A stretch of 49,077 bases of DNA from a virus, in the IMG/VR virus record IMGVR_UViG_3300032323_003252, positions 1-49,077 of that record; one strand, 5' to 3'. Each line of letters begins with the position of its first letter. The stretch's first letter is position 1. A program made the position numbers and the translations under genes. The notes beneath the pieces are model-generated. The model had not been told where the DNA came from. It saw only the letters and a program-made list of their open reading frames with translations, and made no database searches. Positions 1-7,711 of the stretch are shown here, piece after piece.

Positions 1-15
1 TAATATAATAACTTT

Positions 16-261
16 TTATTGATTTTCCAAGTTTTCTTCGATAGTTGTTTCTTCTACTGTTGTTACTTCTTCTATAGATTCATCTTCAATAATTTGAGCT
101 TCTTCAATTAAACGACAAAACCAATACAATCCGTCTCTTCTAAAAACGTTTGTTGTGTTTGTGTATCCTTTAAATAAATTTGTGTCAATACCTGATGCTT
201 CAGGAATTTTTCGCTCGACTGTATATAAGTCGTCACCAACCTTAATTAATTCAAAACCCAT
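16..261 (-). CDS. Hypothetical small acidic protein
   Basis: An 81-residue protein I do not recognise. The first 50 residues are mixed, with aromatic residues (YWFCRL). The last 25 are almost all Glu, Thr, Ile and Val, a low-complexity acidic tail. It is the last gene in the window, 21 bases downstream of the sliding clamp. It has its own copy of the ATATTTAT element 7 bases before its ATG, so it may be expressed separately from the polymerase-clamp pair. No function can be assigned. Confidence 0.75.
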   Translation of the reverse strand: MGFELIKVGDDLYTVERKIPEASGIDTNLFKGYTNTTNVFRRDGLYWFCRLIEEAQIIEDESIEEVTTVEETTIEENLENQ

Positions 262-267
262 AATTTG

Positions 268-280
268 ATATAAATATATT
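268..280 (-). promoter_or_regulatory. ATATTTAT element before the 81-residue gene
   Basis: On the coding strand this reads AATATATTTATAT and lies 7 bases before the ATG. It is a slightly degenerate copy of the element found before many tail genes. A promoter role is inferred from position and recurrence only. Confidence 0.35.
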
Positions 281-282
281 AA

Positions 283-1023
283 TTATAATTCTTTTGCAAC
301 CAAATAATACTCACTTTGAATTTTTCCATTATCAAATGCAAGTCTCATTACTCCATCTAAATTAATACCCATAGTACAATTAGCAACATCCTTATTACAA
401 TACATAATTTCTTTAATTAGATTTGAATTATAGTGTACTTTAAAATCAGATGGTAAACTATTAGTAGTAATATCTGGAATATAAAAAGATATTTTATTTG
501 AGTATTCAATATTACCACCAAATAACATTTCTAATTGTAATTCATTATCAGCGTTAGTAAACGGTTTAAATACAACTGTATCGGTTTCCGCGAGAGCTGA
601 TTTTGCTTTAACTATAGCGTTTATACTTTCGTTATCTAAATTGGCTTCGATATTATATTGACCATCACCTACATAACTACCTGCTTTAGGAATAATCATA
701 GTATCTGCTAAAGCATAATTAAGTGTAAATTGATTATCTGCTATAATAAGCTTAGTAATAAGTTTGTGTTGTTTAAAATATTCTAAACTTAAATAACCAT
801 TTGTAATGGCAAGTAACTTATTTAGTTGAGTAGTATTACTAATTCCAATATCGGAATCCTCTAATTCAAAACCTTCATAAGTTACCTTACCAATCATTGT
901 CTTATCAGGAGCATTGAATCTGATTGTTAAGTTATTGTCTTTGATTTCCCATTTTACTGCCTCAATCATTCCGTTAAGGTAGTATTTTGAAATTGTTGAT
1001 GTAAGATCTAATTTATTTATCAT
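283..1023 (-). CDS. 45: Sliding clamp (gp45-like DNA polymerase processivity factor)
   Basis: A 246-residue protein, close to T4 gp45 (228 residues), directly after the family B polymerase with its ATG 1 base past the polymerase stop. The N-terminus (LDLTSTISKYYLNGMIEAVKWEI) and the C-terminus (SEYYLVAKEL) look like gp45-type clamps, including the final hydrophobic strand. The middle has the alternating strand character expected of a clamp. In the T4 family this protein forms a trimeric ring tethering the polymerase to DNA and also couples late transcription to replication. The clamp loader (gp44/62) and late sigma factors are not in this window. The call rests on weak sequence resemblance plus gene order. 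Confidence 0.8.
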   Translation of the reverse strand: MINKLDLTSTISKYYLNGMIEAVKWEIKDNNLTIRFNAPDKTMIGKVTYEGFELEDSDIGISNTTQLNKLLAITNGYLSLEYFKQHKLITKLIIADNQFTLNYALADTMIIPKAGSYVGDGQYNIEANLDNESINAIVKAKSALAETDTVVFKPFTNADNELQLEMLFGGNIEYSNKISFYIPDITTNSLPSDFKVHYNSNLIKEIMYCNKDVANCTMGINLDGVMRLAFDNGKIQSEYYLVAKEL

Positions 1024-1024
1024 T

Positions 1025-3691
1025 TTAAAAACTAAAAAATTTATTTATATTTTGATTAAGTACTACAGCACCCCAACCCAAGTCGGAATATAATGACTCT
1101 AATTTGTTTTTCATAACTCCATCAAACAAACCGTCTCTGTCTATGTATTTTTGTATAAACTCCATTATTTCTGGAGGGTCATTATAACCATTAAATCCAA
1201 TAACATCAATTCTATAAGGGTTAGCTTTTAAATAAGCAATATACATTTTATCACCTATTTGAAATGTTGGATATTTTTTATCTAAACCTTTAAACTTTAA
1301 AATATCATTATAGTAAATAGCTGCTTTAGTATTAATAGGACATTTATTACCTAATTTAGAAAATACCTCACCAGATCTAGGAGCGGATGCAATGTATTCT
1401 CTTAATTTCTTTAGGCCTGTAGGTTTAAGTATTTTTTTCCAATCAATTGTTCTTATTGATGTTCTGAATTCAAGAATTTGTTTATCAATGTCTGTTTTTT
1501 CTTTACCAAACATGATTTCATTAATAATATGTTCTCCAAAATTCCTAAACAATGGTGGGAAATTTGATTTCATCAAATCTAATCCTTTAACATCTAGTTC
1601 ATCTGTTGGTACACCTTCTTTATTAACAATATGTTGGGCGTATCTTCTCTTACCTGCAAAATAGCCTCTATCAAGTACAACCTCTTGTTTTAGTTCAAAG
1701 TAATGAGGTTCTTCAGGGTACTTAACATTAAATAATTCTTGTACTAAAATATGTAAATTATCATTTGCTAATTTTTGTACTTCAGTTGCAACATCTAATA
1801 CTGCTTTTACAATTGTTTCTTGGTCAGCAGTAGCTAATTCTGGTTTACGGGATAAAATTAAATCTTTAACTTGAATAAACAATGAGTCAGTATCTGAAGT
1901 AACTATGTAATCTTTATCAGTTGTACCTAATTGTTCATTCATCCATTTGTTTACAAATTTAATAGATTCTTGAGTTAAGCGTTGACCAGTTAAAGTGATA
2001 GCTTTTGAAATAAATTTGTTACCATCTGTGTATCTCCAACCATTAATAGCAAATACACCATAAACGTCATTTAATTTAATTTTATAAGCATGTTGACGTT
2101 TATCATAAAAGGCTCCCATTACCGGATCCTTATCAACTTTATAAGCATGTTTCATTAAACGCTTATATTCTTGACGTTTGGCAAACCAGTCAGCTAATAT
2201 TTCACATACAACACTTGATTTATCTTTACGAAACATTACACCAGGTGCTGAAATATAAAGATTATTTTTTACAATTATTTCAATAAGTTCTTTTACTTTG
2301 ATAGTTGAAGTAGCAATTGTTCTATCTTTTTTAATTTTTTCAATATTAACAATTCTTTCAGGGTCCATTTGTTTTAATTCTTTCAATGACCACTGATTAT
2401 CAAATTTACCACTATGAACTACTCTACCAACTAATGTTTCAATTCCCATATTTAAAGAACGAATAATAGAAGGATACAATGAAGTAAAATCTAAGTCAAT
2501 AACCCATTCATATAGACCAGGTACTGGATCTTTTAAATAACCTCCAGCATATTCAGCTAATAGTACTATTTCTTCATATTCATCTTTAGAGATATTGCCT
2601 TGTTCATATTCGTATTTTGCTTTTTTAACACTAATATCTCTTAGACCTGGATTGTAAGTGGTTGGTTTATTAGGTGAAACTATATTTTTACGTTTTAAAT
2701 AAGTTAAAATAGCTCCATCATTCAATATTGTTGAGTAATAAATTGTGTTGTATTGAGTATGACACAAATGACAAATATTAACTGTTAACTCAATATATTT
2801 TTGTGCTTTTTCTAATTCAACAATAATTTCAACGTCTCGTAAGTTATAATCAATAAATTTATCTATATCATCTACAAATAATTTATCAAGTGAACCTTCA
2901 TAATCAATTTTACCTAATTTAACATATTTAGTACCTATATCACCTAAACGATAAGATGGTTCTTGTTTAGTAATAAATTTCTTAAACAACAACATATAAT
3001 CTAAGTGATTAATACCTCCAATAGTTAATGGATCATCACTATTATATTCGTTATATATAATTTTATTAATTGGAGATAGATAGTTTGCTGTTTCCTCACC
3101 TAAAATATTTTTCATACGGAAGTACAAATAAGGCATATCAAAAAATGCACTATTCCATCCTGATGAAATGGTAGGATCTAGTTTTATCCATAACTCTAAA
3201 AATCCATTTAATAAATCCTTTTCGTTAATATAAGGAATAATTTCTTTATAATCATGAGATTTAGGACTCATTATTTGTTTTTCATCTAAAATCAAACAAT
3301 AATATTTTTTAGAATTATTGTCATAAAGAGCAATAGATGTAATTTTACCTTTAGGATTACGAATATTTTCAGGAGTTAATGCTCCTGCAATTTCACACTC
3401 AATATCTAGAAAAACAATATTATGAAACTTAGGTGTTTCATCTGATTCATAGTAATAATCAACTAATAATCTAGTATCCTTATCTACATCTTTTTCAAAG
3501 TATTTAGGATCTTTCCAATTGTCCATCTTTTTTACAGGTGATACAGTTGTACCTTCTAAAGTAACAAATTCACCATCAGGATCAGCAACATAAAATGTAG
3601 GATAGTGTTGAACAGTTTTAAAACCACTCCATCTATCATCTCTCAAATAATATTGTCTTTCGTCTTTATCGTAAAAGATAGCTTGATACAT
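1025..3691 (-). CDS. 43: DNA polymerase, family B (gp43-like replicase)
   Basis: An 888-residue polymerase, about the size of T4 gp43 (898). The proofreading exonuclease is intact: Exo I FLDIECE (D96, E98), Exo II SGWNSAFFDMPYL and Exo III YNLRDVEIIVE. Polymerase motif A is DLDFTSLYPSIIRSLNM, motif B is KIKLNDVYGVFAINGWR, and motif C is VTSDTDSLFI, with the catalytic Asp residues present. It copies the phage genome with the adjacent sliding clamp. A rho-independent terminator lies between the upstream dUTPase and this ATG, so the polymerase and clamp probably have their own promoter or are expressed by readthrough. A second polymerase-like gene of family A lies about 16 kb upstream. Confidence 0.97.
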   Translation of the reverse strand: MYQAIFYDKDERQYYLRDDRWSGFKTVQHYPTFYVADPDGEFVTLEGTTVSPVKKMDNWKDPKYFEKDVDKDTRLLVDYYYESDETPKFHNIVFLDIECEIAGALTPENIRNPKGKITSIALYDNNSKKYYCLILDEKQIMSPKSHDYKEIIPYINEKDLLNGFLELWIKLDPTISSGWNSAFFDMPYLYFRMKNILGEETANYLSPINKIIYNEYNSDDPLTIGGINHLDYMLLFKKFITKQEPSYRLGDIGTKYVKLGKIDYEGSLDKLFVDDIDKFIDYNLRDVEIIVELEKAQKYIELTVNICHLCHTQYNTIYYSTILNDGAILTYLKRKNIVSPNKPTTYNPGLRDISVKKAKYEYEQGNISKDEYEEIVLLAEYAGGYLKDPVPGLYEWVIDLDFTSLYPSIIRSLNMGIETLVGRVVHSGKFDNQWSLKELKQMDPERIVNIEKIKKDRTIATSTIKVKELIEIIVKNNLYISAPGVMFRKDKSSVVCEILADWFAKRQEYKRLMKHAYKVDKDPVMGAFYDKRQHAYKIKLNDVYGVFAINGWRYTDGNKFISKAITLTGQRLTQESIKFVNKWMNEQLGTTDKDYIVTSDTDSLFIQVKDLILSRKPELATADQETIVKAVLDVATEVQKLANDNLHILVQELFNVKYPEEPHYFELKQEVVLDRGYFAGKRRYAQHIVNKEGVPTDELDVKGLDLMKSNFPPLFRNFGEHIINEIMFGKEKTDIDKQILEFRTSIRTIDWKKILKPTGLKKLREYIASAPRSGEVFSKLGNKCPINTKAAIYYNDILKFKGLDKKYPTFQIGDKMYIAYLKANPYRIDVIGFNGYNDPPEIMEFIQKYIDRDGLFDGVMKNKLESLYSDLGWGAVVLNQNINKFFSF

Positions 3692-3703
3692 TACTTAAAT
3701 ATA

Positions 3704-3730
3704 ATAAAAAAAGCTTGGTTTCCCAAGCTT
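3704..3730 (-). terminator. Rho-independent terminator after dUTPase
   Basis: A perfect 8-bp stem (AAGCTTGG/CCAAGCTT) with a GAAA tetraloop is followed on the minus strand by TTTTTATTATA. It lies between the dUTPase stop and the polymerase start and should end or attenuate the long nucleotide-modification operon. Confidence 0.85.
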
Positions 3731-3750
3731 CTTTCAATAGAAAAAATAAA

Positions 3751-4203
3751 TTATTTACCACTAGAACCAAATCCACTATCGCCTCTACCCTGGTTTACTT
3801 TGATGTATTCAAATTGTTCTTCTGATACTTCAACGATTTCATAGTCAGGTTTAGGAATAACAGCGATTTGAGCATAACGTTCACCTTTTTCAATAACTAC
3901 ATCTTCGTTACCTACATTATAAACTTTTACTCCTAGTGGTCCTGTATAACCAGCATCTACTGTTCCATAATGTGGAATTAAACTAAATTTAAATCCTTTA
4001 CTTGAACGTAATTGAATCTGCATCCAATATTTTTGTGAATCAGGAATTACTAATCTCAAACCATTTGGAACTACGGCTGATGATTGTGCAGGAATAGTAG
4101 TTGTTTCAGTACATGTGATATCAAAACAGGCTGATGTTGATCCATAAGCTACAGTTGGTACAACTGCATCTGGATGTTCTTTATATGCGAAAATTTTTAC
4201 CAT
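3751..4203 (-). CDS. dut: dUTP pyrophosphatase (dUTPase)
   Basis: A trimeric dUTPase, 150 residues from the ATG at 4203. An in-frame start exists further upstream, but it lies inside folE and adds a non-conserved stretch. The chosen start begins with the typical beta strand MVKIFAYKE and leaves 1 base after the folE stop. All five family motifs are visible: motif 1 GSTSACFDI, motif 2 RSSKGF, motif 3 GTVDAGYTGPLGVKV, motif 4 KGERYAQIAV and motif 5 GRGDSGFGSSG. It hydrolyses dUTP to dUMP and pyrophosphate, keeping uracil out of phage DNA and feeding dTMP synthesis. It is the last gene before a strong terminator. Confidence 0.95.
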   Translation of the reverse strand: MVKIFAYKEHPDAVVPTVAYGSTSACFDITCTETTTIPAQSSAVVPNGLRLVIPDSQKYWMQIQLRSSKGFKFSLIPHYGTVDAGYTGPLGVKVYNVGNEDVVIEKGERYAQIAVIPKPDYEIVEVSEEQFEYIKVNQGRGDSGFGSSGK

Positions 4204-4204
4204 A

Positions 4205-4894
4205 TTAAATTTGATGTCCTCCATTATTAATTTTAATACTATCAAAGAATTCTTGACGAGATAGATTATTATTATCCATAAACACACCTGATGCTTTTGT
4301 GGTAACCATTGAAGCACCTTGGTGTTTTACACCTCTACAGCTAACACAATTATGTGTAGCAACTACAGTCACAATAACACCTTTATTACCTTCAGTAATT
4401 TTATCTACTGCTTGGTGGATTGCTGATGTAAGTTGTTCTTGAATAGCACCTCTACGACCAAAATGTTCTACAATACGATTTAATTTACTTAAACCAATTA
4501 CTGAACCGCCTTCACCTACTACATAACCAACATGAACAACGCCTCCAATTGTTTGGTGGTGATGAGAACACATTGATGTAAGTGGAATATTTCTTTCAAT
4601 TACAATACCATCATAACCATCTGAGGGGAAAGCTGTAATGTCAGACATTGGTTCATATCTACCTTTCCATAGGTCAAATACATATGCTTTAGCTACTCTA
4701 CGAGGAGTATCTTGGGAATTAGGATCATTTCTCCAATCACACCCTAAAGCATCTAAAAATTGTCCATATGCTTCAGTTGCTCTATCTACCATTTCCCATT
4801 TTTCATCTTCGGTTAATGGAAAACCAGGGGCAACACCATTAGCATATCCTTGTTTTACTACTTCTAAATTTAATTTAAATGTTTTATTATTCAT
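4205..4894 (-). CDS. folE: GTP cyclohydrolase I (FolE), first step of 7-deazaguanine synthesis
   Basis: A 229-residue FolE of normal length from the ATG at 4894. A longer in-frame reading overlaps the HPRT gene and adds no conserved sequence. Zinc ligands are C109 and H112 in MCSHHHQTIGG, and C183 in THNCVSC. SVIGLSKLNRIVEHF and the C-terminal RGVKHQGASMVTT match the family. It converts GTP to 7,8-dihydroneopterin triphosphate, the substrate of QueD. No folate genes are nearby, whereas queD, queE, a queC-like gene and a dpdA-like gene are in the same run. The likely role is therefore DNA-base modification rather than folate supply. Confidence 0.95.
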   Translation of the reverse strand: MNNKTFKLNLEVVKQGYANGVAPGFPLTEDEKWEMVDRATEAYGQFLDALGCDWRNDPNSQDTPRRVAKAYVFDLWKGRYEPMSDITAFPSDGYDGIVIERNIPLTSMCSHHHQTIGGVVHVGYVVGEGGSVIGLSKLNRIVEHFGRRGAIQEQLTSAIHQAVDKITEGNKGVIVTVVATHNCVSCRGVKHQGASMVTTKASGVFMDNNNLSRQEFFDSIKINNGGHQI

Positions 4895-4910
4895 AACTCT
4901 TTGTAATATA

Positions 4911-5414
4911 TTAATCTTCAGGTAAATATCCAAGTATATGTGATAAATTCCTTTTTGTACCGTCAGCCGCATCTAATCCATATCCTACTAACCAATGTTC
5001 GTTTTGTAATTCAAAACCATAAATTAAATCAGGACTATTAGAATAATGCTTTTTAAATAACGTAACTGGGGTAATTGATTTTGGTTTTAGGTAATTTAAA
5101 TGTTTAATCAAACGATTCATAGTATTACCTGAATCGTAAATATCATCTACTAAATAAACATCTTTTCCTTCAATATCAATATCAATTGATTTTAGAATAC
5201 GAATTTCACCCTGCGATGTTCCTTCGTAAGATTTCGCACTTATAAAGTCTATATGGCAATCACCTACTTGTTTCACCAAGTCCGTAAAAAACATAAATGC
5301 GCCGTTTAAAACGCATATAAACACGGGAGATTGTTCGTGTTGTCTTTTTTTAATGTTGTAAGCAATTTCGCCTACTTTGTTTTTAATTTCTTTTTCTGTA
5401 AACAGTGTTATCAT
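4911..5414 (-). CDS. hpt: Hypoxanthine/guanine phosphoribosyltransferase
   Basis: A 167-residue purine phosphoribosyltransferase. The PRPP-binding loop is VYLVDDIYDSGNT. VFICVLNGAFMFFTDL matches the N-terminal strand and pyrophosphate loop. The base-binding region near the end reads LVGYGLDAADGTKRNL. It should convert hypoxanthine or guanine plus PRPP into IMP or GMP. Its ATG overlaps the stop of the upstream thioredoxin-like gene (ATGA), so the two are translationally coupled. It sits next to folE within the 7-deazaguanine block. One possible job, inferred here, is to salvage the guanine released when DpdA swaps bases in DNA, returning it to the GTP pool that FolE uses. Confidence 0.92.
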   Translation of the reverse strand: MITLFTEKEIKNKVGEIAYNIKKRQHEQSPVFICVLNGAFMFFTDLVKQVGDCHIDFISAKSYEGTSQGEIRILKSIDIDIEGKDVYLVDDIYDSGNTMNRLIKHLNYLKPKSITPVTLFKKHYSNSPDLIYGFELQNEHWLVGYGLDAADGTKRNLSHILGYLPED

Positions 5415-5659
5415 AAAATTATTTGTTTCAAAACTTTTTTGATTTCATATGGACCCTCAAATTGATGTTTTCCATTTTCATCTTCAATAACTAAAGTAGG
5501 AATATATTCTACTTCAAATTGTTCAGTTAATACAGTATCTTCATAAGTATTAACAATTTCCATTTGTAAAGGTTCTTTTACTTCATCTATAATGTGTTGA
5601 ATACTTCTACAAGCACCACATCCTTGGCCATAAAAATAAGTAATTACGGGTTTCATCAT
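5411..5659 (-). CDS. Thioredoxin/glutaredoxin-like protein (CGAC)
   Basis: An 82-residue thioredoxin-fold protein with the redox motif CGAC near residue 14 (YFYGQGCGACRSIQHII) and the cis-proline segment EYIPTLVI. The ATG is doubled (ATGATG), with the first chosen. An ATATTTAT element lies immediately upstream and overlaps the stop codon of the thioesterase gene, so this gene and those below it may have an internal promoter. Possible roles include donating electrons to ribonucleotide reductase. A second thioredoxin with the classical WCGPC motif is encoded about 1.7 kb upstream. Confidence 0.85.
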   Translation of the reverse strand: MMKPVITYFYGQGCGACRSIQHIIDEVKEPLQMEIVNTYEDTVLTEQFEVEYIPTLVIEDENGKHQFEGPYEIKKVLKQIIL

Positions 5660-5669
5660 TATAAATATT
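5659..5669 (-). promoter_or_regulatory. ATATTTAT element before the CGAC thioredoxin
   Basis: The coding strand reads AATATTTATAA and runs into the ATG. It overlaps the TAA stop of the upstream thioesterase gene. It is one of few copies in the nucleotide-metabolism half of the window. Promoter function is inferred. Confidence 0.4.
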
Positions 5670-6072
5670 AAAGTTTAGAATCAGGAAGTTTATATTTATC
5701 TTTTACTGTTTGAGAAATAGATATAGGAGCTCCTTCATCATCTACTCTAACAAAAGTCATACTTGTTTCTAATAATGTAACCTCATCTCCTCTAAAAACA
5801 TTATATGCTCTTGCCTCTACTTTAAAGGTTGCTGAAGTGTTTCCTATTTTAGATACTTCAGCATATATTTTAACTAGATTTTTTTCTTTTGCTGGTTTTT
5901 TAAAAATACACTTATCTATAGCTACTGTAATCATGTTTTGGGATCTACATTTTTCCATTGCATAAGCAGCAACCGCGGCATCTATCCAGCTAAGTAATTT
6001 ACCGCCGAATAGATTACCGTGGAAACCTAAATCTAATTTTTTAACAGGATGTGTTGATAATAAATCCATCAT
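5668..6072 (-). CDS. Acyl-CoA thioesterase-like hotdog protein
   Basis: A 134-residue single hotdog-domain protein of the YciA/acyl-CoA thioesterase type. The signature is near the N-terminus: GNLFGGKLLSWIDAAVAAYA, the hotdog helix with its active-site region. MTVAIDKCIFKKPAKEKNLVKI and SMTFVRVDDEG follow the expected strand order. Family members hydrolyse acyl-CoA thioesters. Its start overlaps the QueE stop (ATGA), so it is coupled to the 7-deazaguanine genes. Why a phage keeps it there is unclear. It might act on a different thioester or modify host lipid metabolism. The fold is well supported, the substrate is not. Confidence 0.85.
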   Translation of the reverse strand: MMDLLSTHPVKKLDLGFHGNLFGGKLLSWIDAAVAAYAMEKCRSQNMITVAIDKCIFKKPAKEKNLVKIYAEVSKIGNTSATFKVEARAYNVFRGDEVTLLETSMTFVRVDDEGAPISISQTVKDKYKLPDSKL

Positions 6073-6854
6073 ACAGCACGTTTAGTATCGTAAGCAATAA
6101 TGTGATCTCTACCAGTCCAATTATAACCCATTTCCATACATTTTTCAATTGAAATAGGATACATATGAATCAATGTTTCTCTAGTATCACCAGCAGGCAT
6201 TAACCATGTTTTCCATTTTGGAATATCCATTTCAACTCTAAATGATTCAATTTCATTTAAATTTTCTTCAGTTCCATCCCATACTGGTTTAAAATGATAG
6301 TCACCATGATAAGCCATCATTTGAGACATTGCTTCTTTATTTAAACGAAGCTTATTGTGTTGATCAATCATTTTTTGGTCAACCAACTTACCCATTGGCG
6401 TAGTAACGTCAAGCTTTGGGACACTATTACTAAACTTAGGGCTAAGAGATACCAACCCGATTGGGTAATCTGTTTCAACGTAGTGAGAACCTTCTGTTTC
6501 AATGGTTATAAATATACCCCTAGAATAGGCAAAATGAGTAAGTTCATTTACTAAATCTGGTTGCATAGTTGGAGAACCACCTGTTAACATCATTTCTCTA
6601 ATATGAGGATTCTCATCATAGATTTTAATAATGTCGTTAAATGTATAAATACCTTTTTCTGGGTGAATACTTGTGTACCAAGAATCACACCAACCACCTT
6701 CACCAAACCAACATCTGTGGGTACATCCTGTTGTTCTAATAGCTATAGTTGGTCTACCTTGTCTTGAACCTTCTGATTGTACACAAGGATACAATTCAAG
6801 TAAAGGTAATTTTTTGTTATAGTCTGTAATACGACCTGGTTTTTTAATTTCCAT
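6069..6854 (-). CDS. queE: 7-carboxy-7-deazaguanine synthase (QueE), radical SAM
   Basis: A 261-residue radical SAM protein. The family signature is QSEGSRQGRPTIAIRTTGC followed by the cluster cysteines C44, C48 and C56. Here the second and third cysteines are seven residues apart (CTHRCWFGEGGWCDS), instead of the two residues of the common CX3CX2C motif, so the cluster loop carries an insertion. The glycine-rich SAM motif LTGGSP and ITIETEGS (as in other QueE proteins) follow. It converts 6-carboxy-tetrahydropterin to 7-carboxy-7-deazaguanine (CDG). It is next to queD, its substrate supplier, and overlaps the thioesterase gene. Confidence 0.93.
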   Translation of the reverse strand: MEIKKPGRITDYNKKLPLLELYPCVQSEGSRQGRPTIAIRTTGCTHRCWFGEGGWCDSWYTSIHPEKGIYTFNDIIKIYDENPHIREMMLTGGSPTMQPDLVNELTHFAYSRGIFITIETEGSHYVETDYPIGLVSLSPKFSNSVPKLDVTTPMGKLVDQKMIDQHNKLRLNKEAMSQMMAYHGDYHFKPVWDGTEENLNEIESFRVEMDIPKWKTWLMPAGDTRETLIHMYPISIEKCMEMGYNWTGRDHIIAYDTKRAV

Positions 6855-6856
6855 AA

Positions 6857-7321
6857 TTATCCTTTATAAAATGCTGTGTTTTTTTCATGTTCACGGAATT
6901 CAACTTGTACCACTCTAACACGACCTTCTGTTTCTGCTTGTACAAAATCGTTTAGCTTATTATAAAAATATTCAGCAAAACGTTCTGCTCCTACTGATGG
7001 TAGTATTCTTAGCTGTACAGCTCCGGTCGCGTCTAGTGTTTTAAAAGTATCTAATAATGGATCATCCTCTGCCATAATGGTTGTATGATCAAGCATATAA
7101 TCCATCCATGCTTTAGGATTCATACCATCAATAGTACCTTTAGCACGTTTCATACCACCAAAATCCCAAACCCAATTACGCTCATCAAGTTCACCTTCGA
7201 ACCATACTTTTAAACTTACTCCATAACCATGAAGAAACTTACAATGTGTTCCTTTGGCTCTCCATTGACGGAATACTGTTGAATAACCGTCAAATACTTT
7301 TGTTGATCTAAAACTACCCAT
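6857..7321 (-). CDS. queD: 6-carboxy-tetrahydropterin synthase (QueD)
   Basis: A 154-residue protein of the PTPS/QueD family. The catalytic Cys and zinc-loop region read HCKFLHGYGV (C27, H31). LDHT (D78, H79) supplies the usual Asp-His pair. PSVGAERFAEYFYNKL and the late Glu in VVQVEFREHEKNTAFY match family positions. The canonical HGH pair is HGY here, and the first zinc His of the usual xxAH motif is replaced within STVFRQW. I believe such FRQW/HGY forms make up a known subfamily, so this need not mean inactivation. It converts dihydroneopterin triphosphate from FolE into the QueE substrate. Its start overlaps the upstream thioredoxin by 8 bases. Confidence 0.9.
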   Translation of the reverse strand: MGSFRSTKVFDGYSTVFRQWRAKGTHCKFLHGYGVSLKVWFEGELDERNWVWDFGGMKRAKGTIDGMNPKAWMDYMLDHTTIMAEDDPLLDTFKTLDATGAVQLRILPSVGAERFAEYFYNKLNDFVQAETEGRVRVVQVEFREHEKNTAFYKG

Positions 7322-7559
7322 TGATAAAATCTATTACTTGTTGATAACTTCTTGCACCAGTGAATCTACGAATTTCAGTTTCACCTTCCACGAGTATTAC
7401 AGTAGGAACTGATCTAACATTAGCTCTAGCAGCTAAGTCAGCTTCATAATCTACATTTACTTTAACAACAGGTATAATTGATGATAATTGATCCATAACA
7501 GGACCAAATGATTGACAGGGTCCGCACCATGGTGCACTATAATAAAATAATTTTTTCAT
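7314..7559 (-). CDS. Thioredoxin (WCGPC)
   Basis: An 81-residue minimal thioredoxin with the classical active site WCGPC (residues 12-16, YYSAPWCGPCQSF), the strand VVKVNVDYE and the cis-proline loop RSVPTVILVEG. It is shorter than cellular thioredoxins (about 105 residues) because the first strand and helix are missing, as is common in phage versions. It is a likely reductant for the class II ribonucleotide reductase encoded upstream, whose C-terminal cysteine pair needs re-reduction. Its ATG overlaps the stop of the upstream small membrane protein (ATGA), and its end overlaps queD. Confidence 0.93.
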   Translation of the reverse strand: MKKLFYYSAPWCGPCQSFGPVMDQLSSIIPVVKVNVDYEADLAARANVRSVPTVILVEGETEIRRFTGARSYQQVIDFING

Positions 7560-7711
7560 ACTAATTCTTCTACAATTCCAATAAGTTCGCTAATAATTAG
7601 GATAAATACTCCTAATCCAATACTGTACAATAAAGCTCCATAGCCTGTTAATCTAACGGCTGATTTAAGGAAGCTTACAATTTGGTGTTTTTTAGGGTCT
7701 GGGTGGTTCAT
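7556..7711 (-). CDS. Small single-span membrane protein (51 residues)
   Basis: A short open frame that fills the gap between two confident genes exactly. Its ATG overlaps the stop of the upstream 71-residue gene (ATGA), and its TGA overlaps the ATG of the thioredoxin (ATGA). The protein begins MNHPDPKKHQIVSFLKSAVR, a polar and basic start. A run of about 20 hydrophobic residues follows (GALLYSIGLGVFILIISELI), and it ends IGIVEELV. One transmembrane helix with the N-terminus inside is likely. Double ATGA coupling makes it very likely to be translated. Function unknown; a holin-like or envelope role is possible but unsupported. Confidence 0.8.
   Translation of the reverse strand: MNHPDPKKHQIVSFLKSAVRLTGYGALLYSIGLGVFILIISELIGIVEELV

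Noticed and set aside
4204-4317. Longer dUTPase reading starting inside folE
   Set aside because: The extra 38 residues overlap folE, are not family-like, and the ATG at 4203 gives the conserved first strand.
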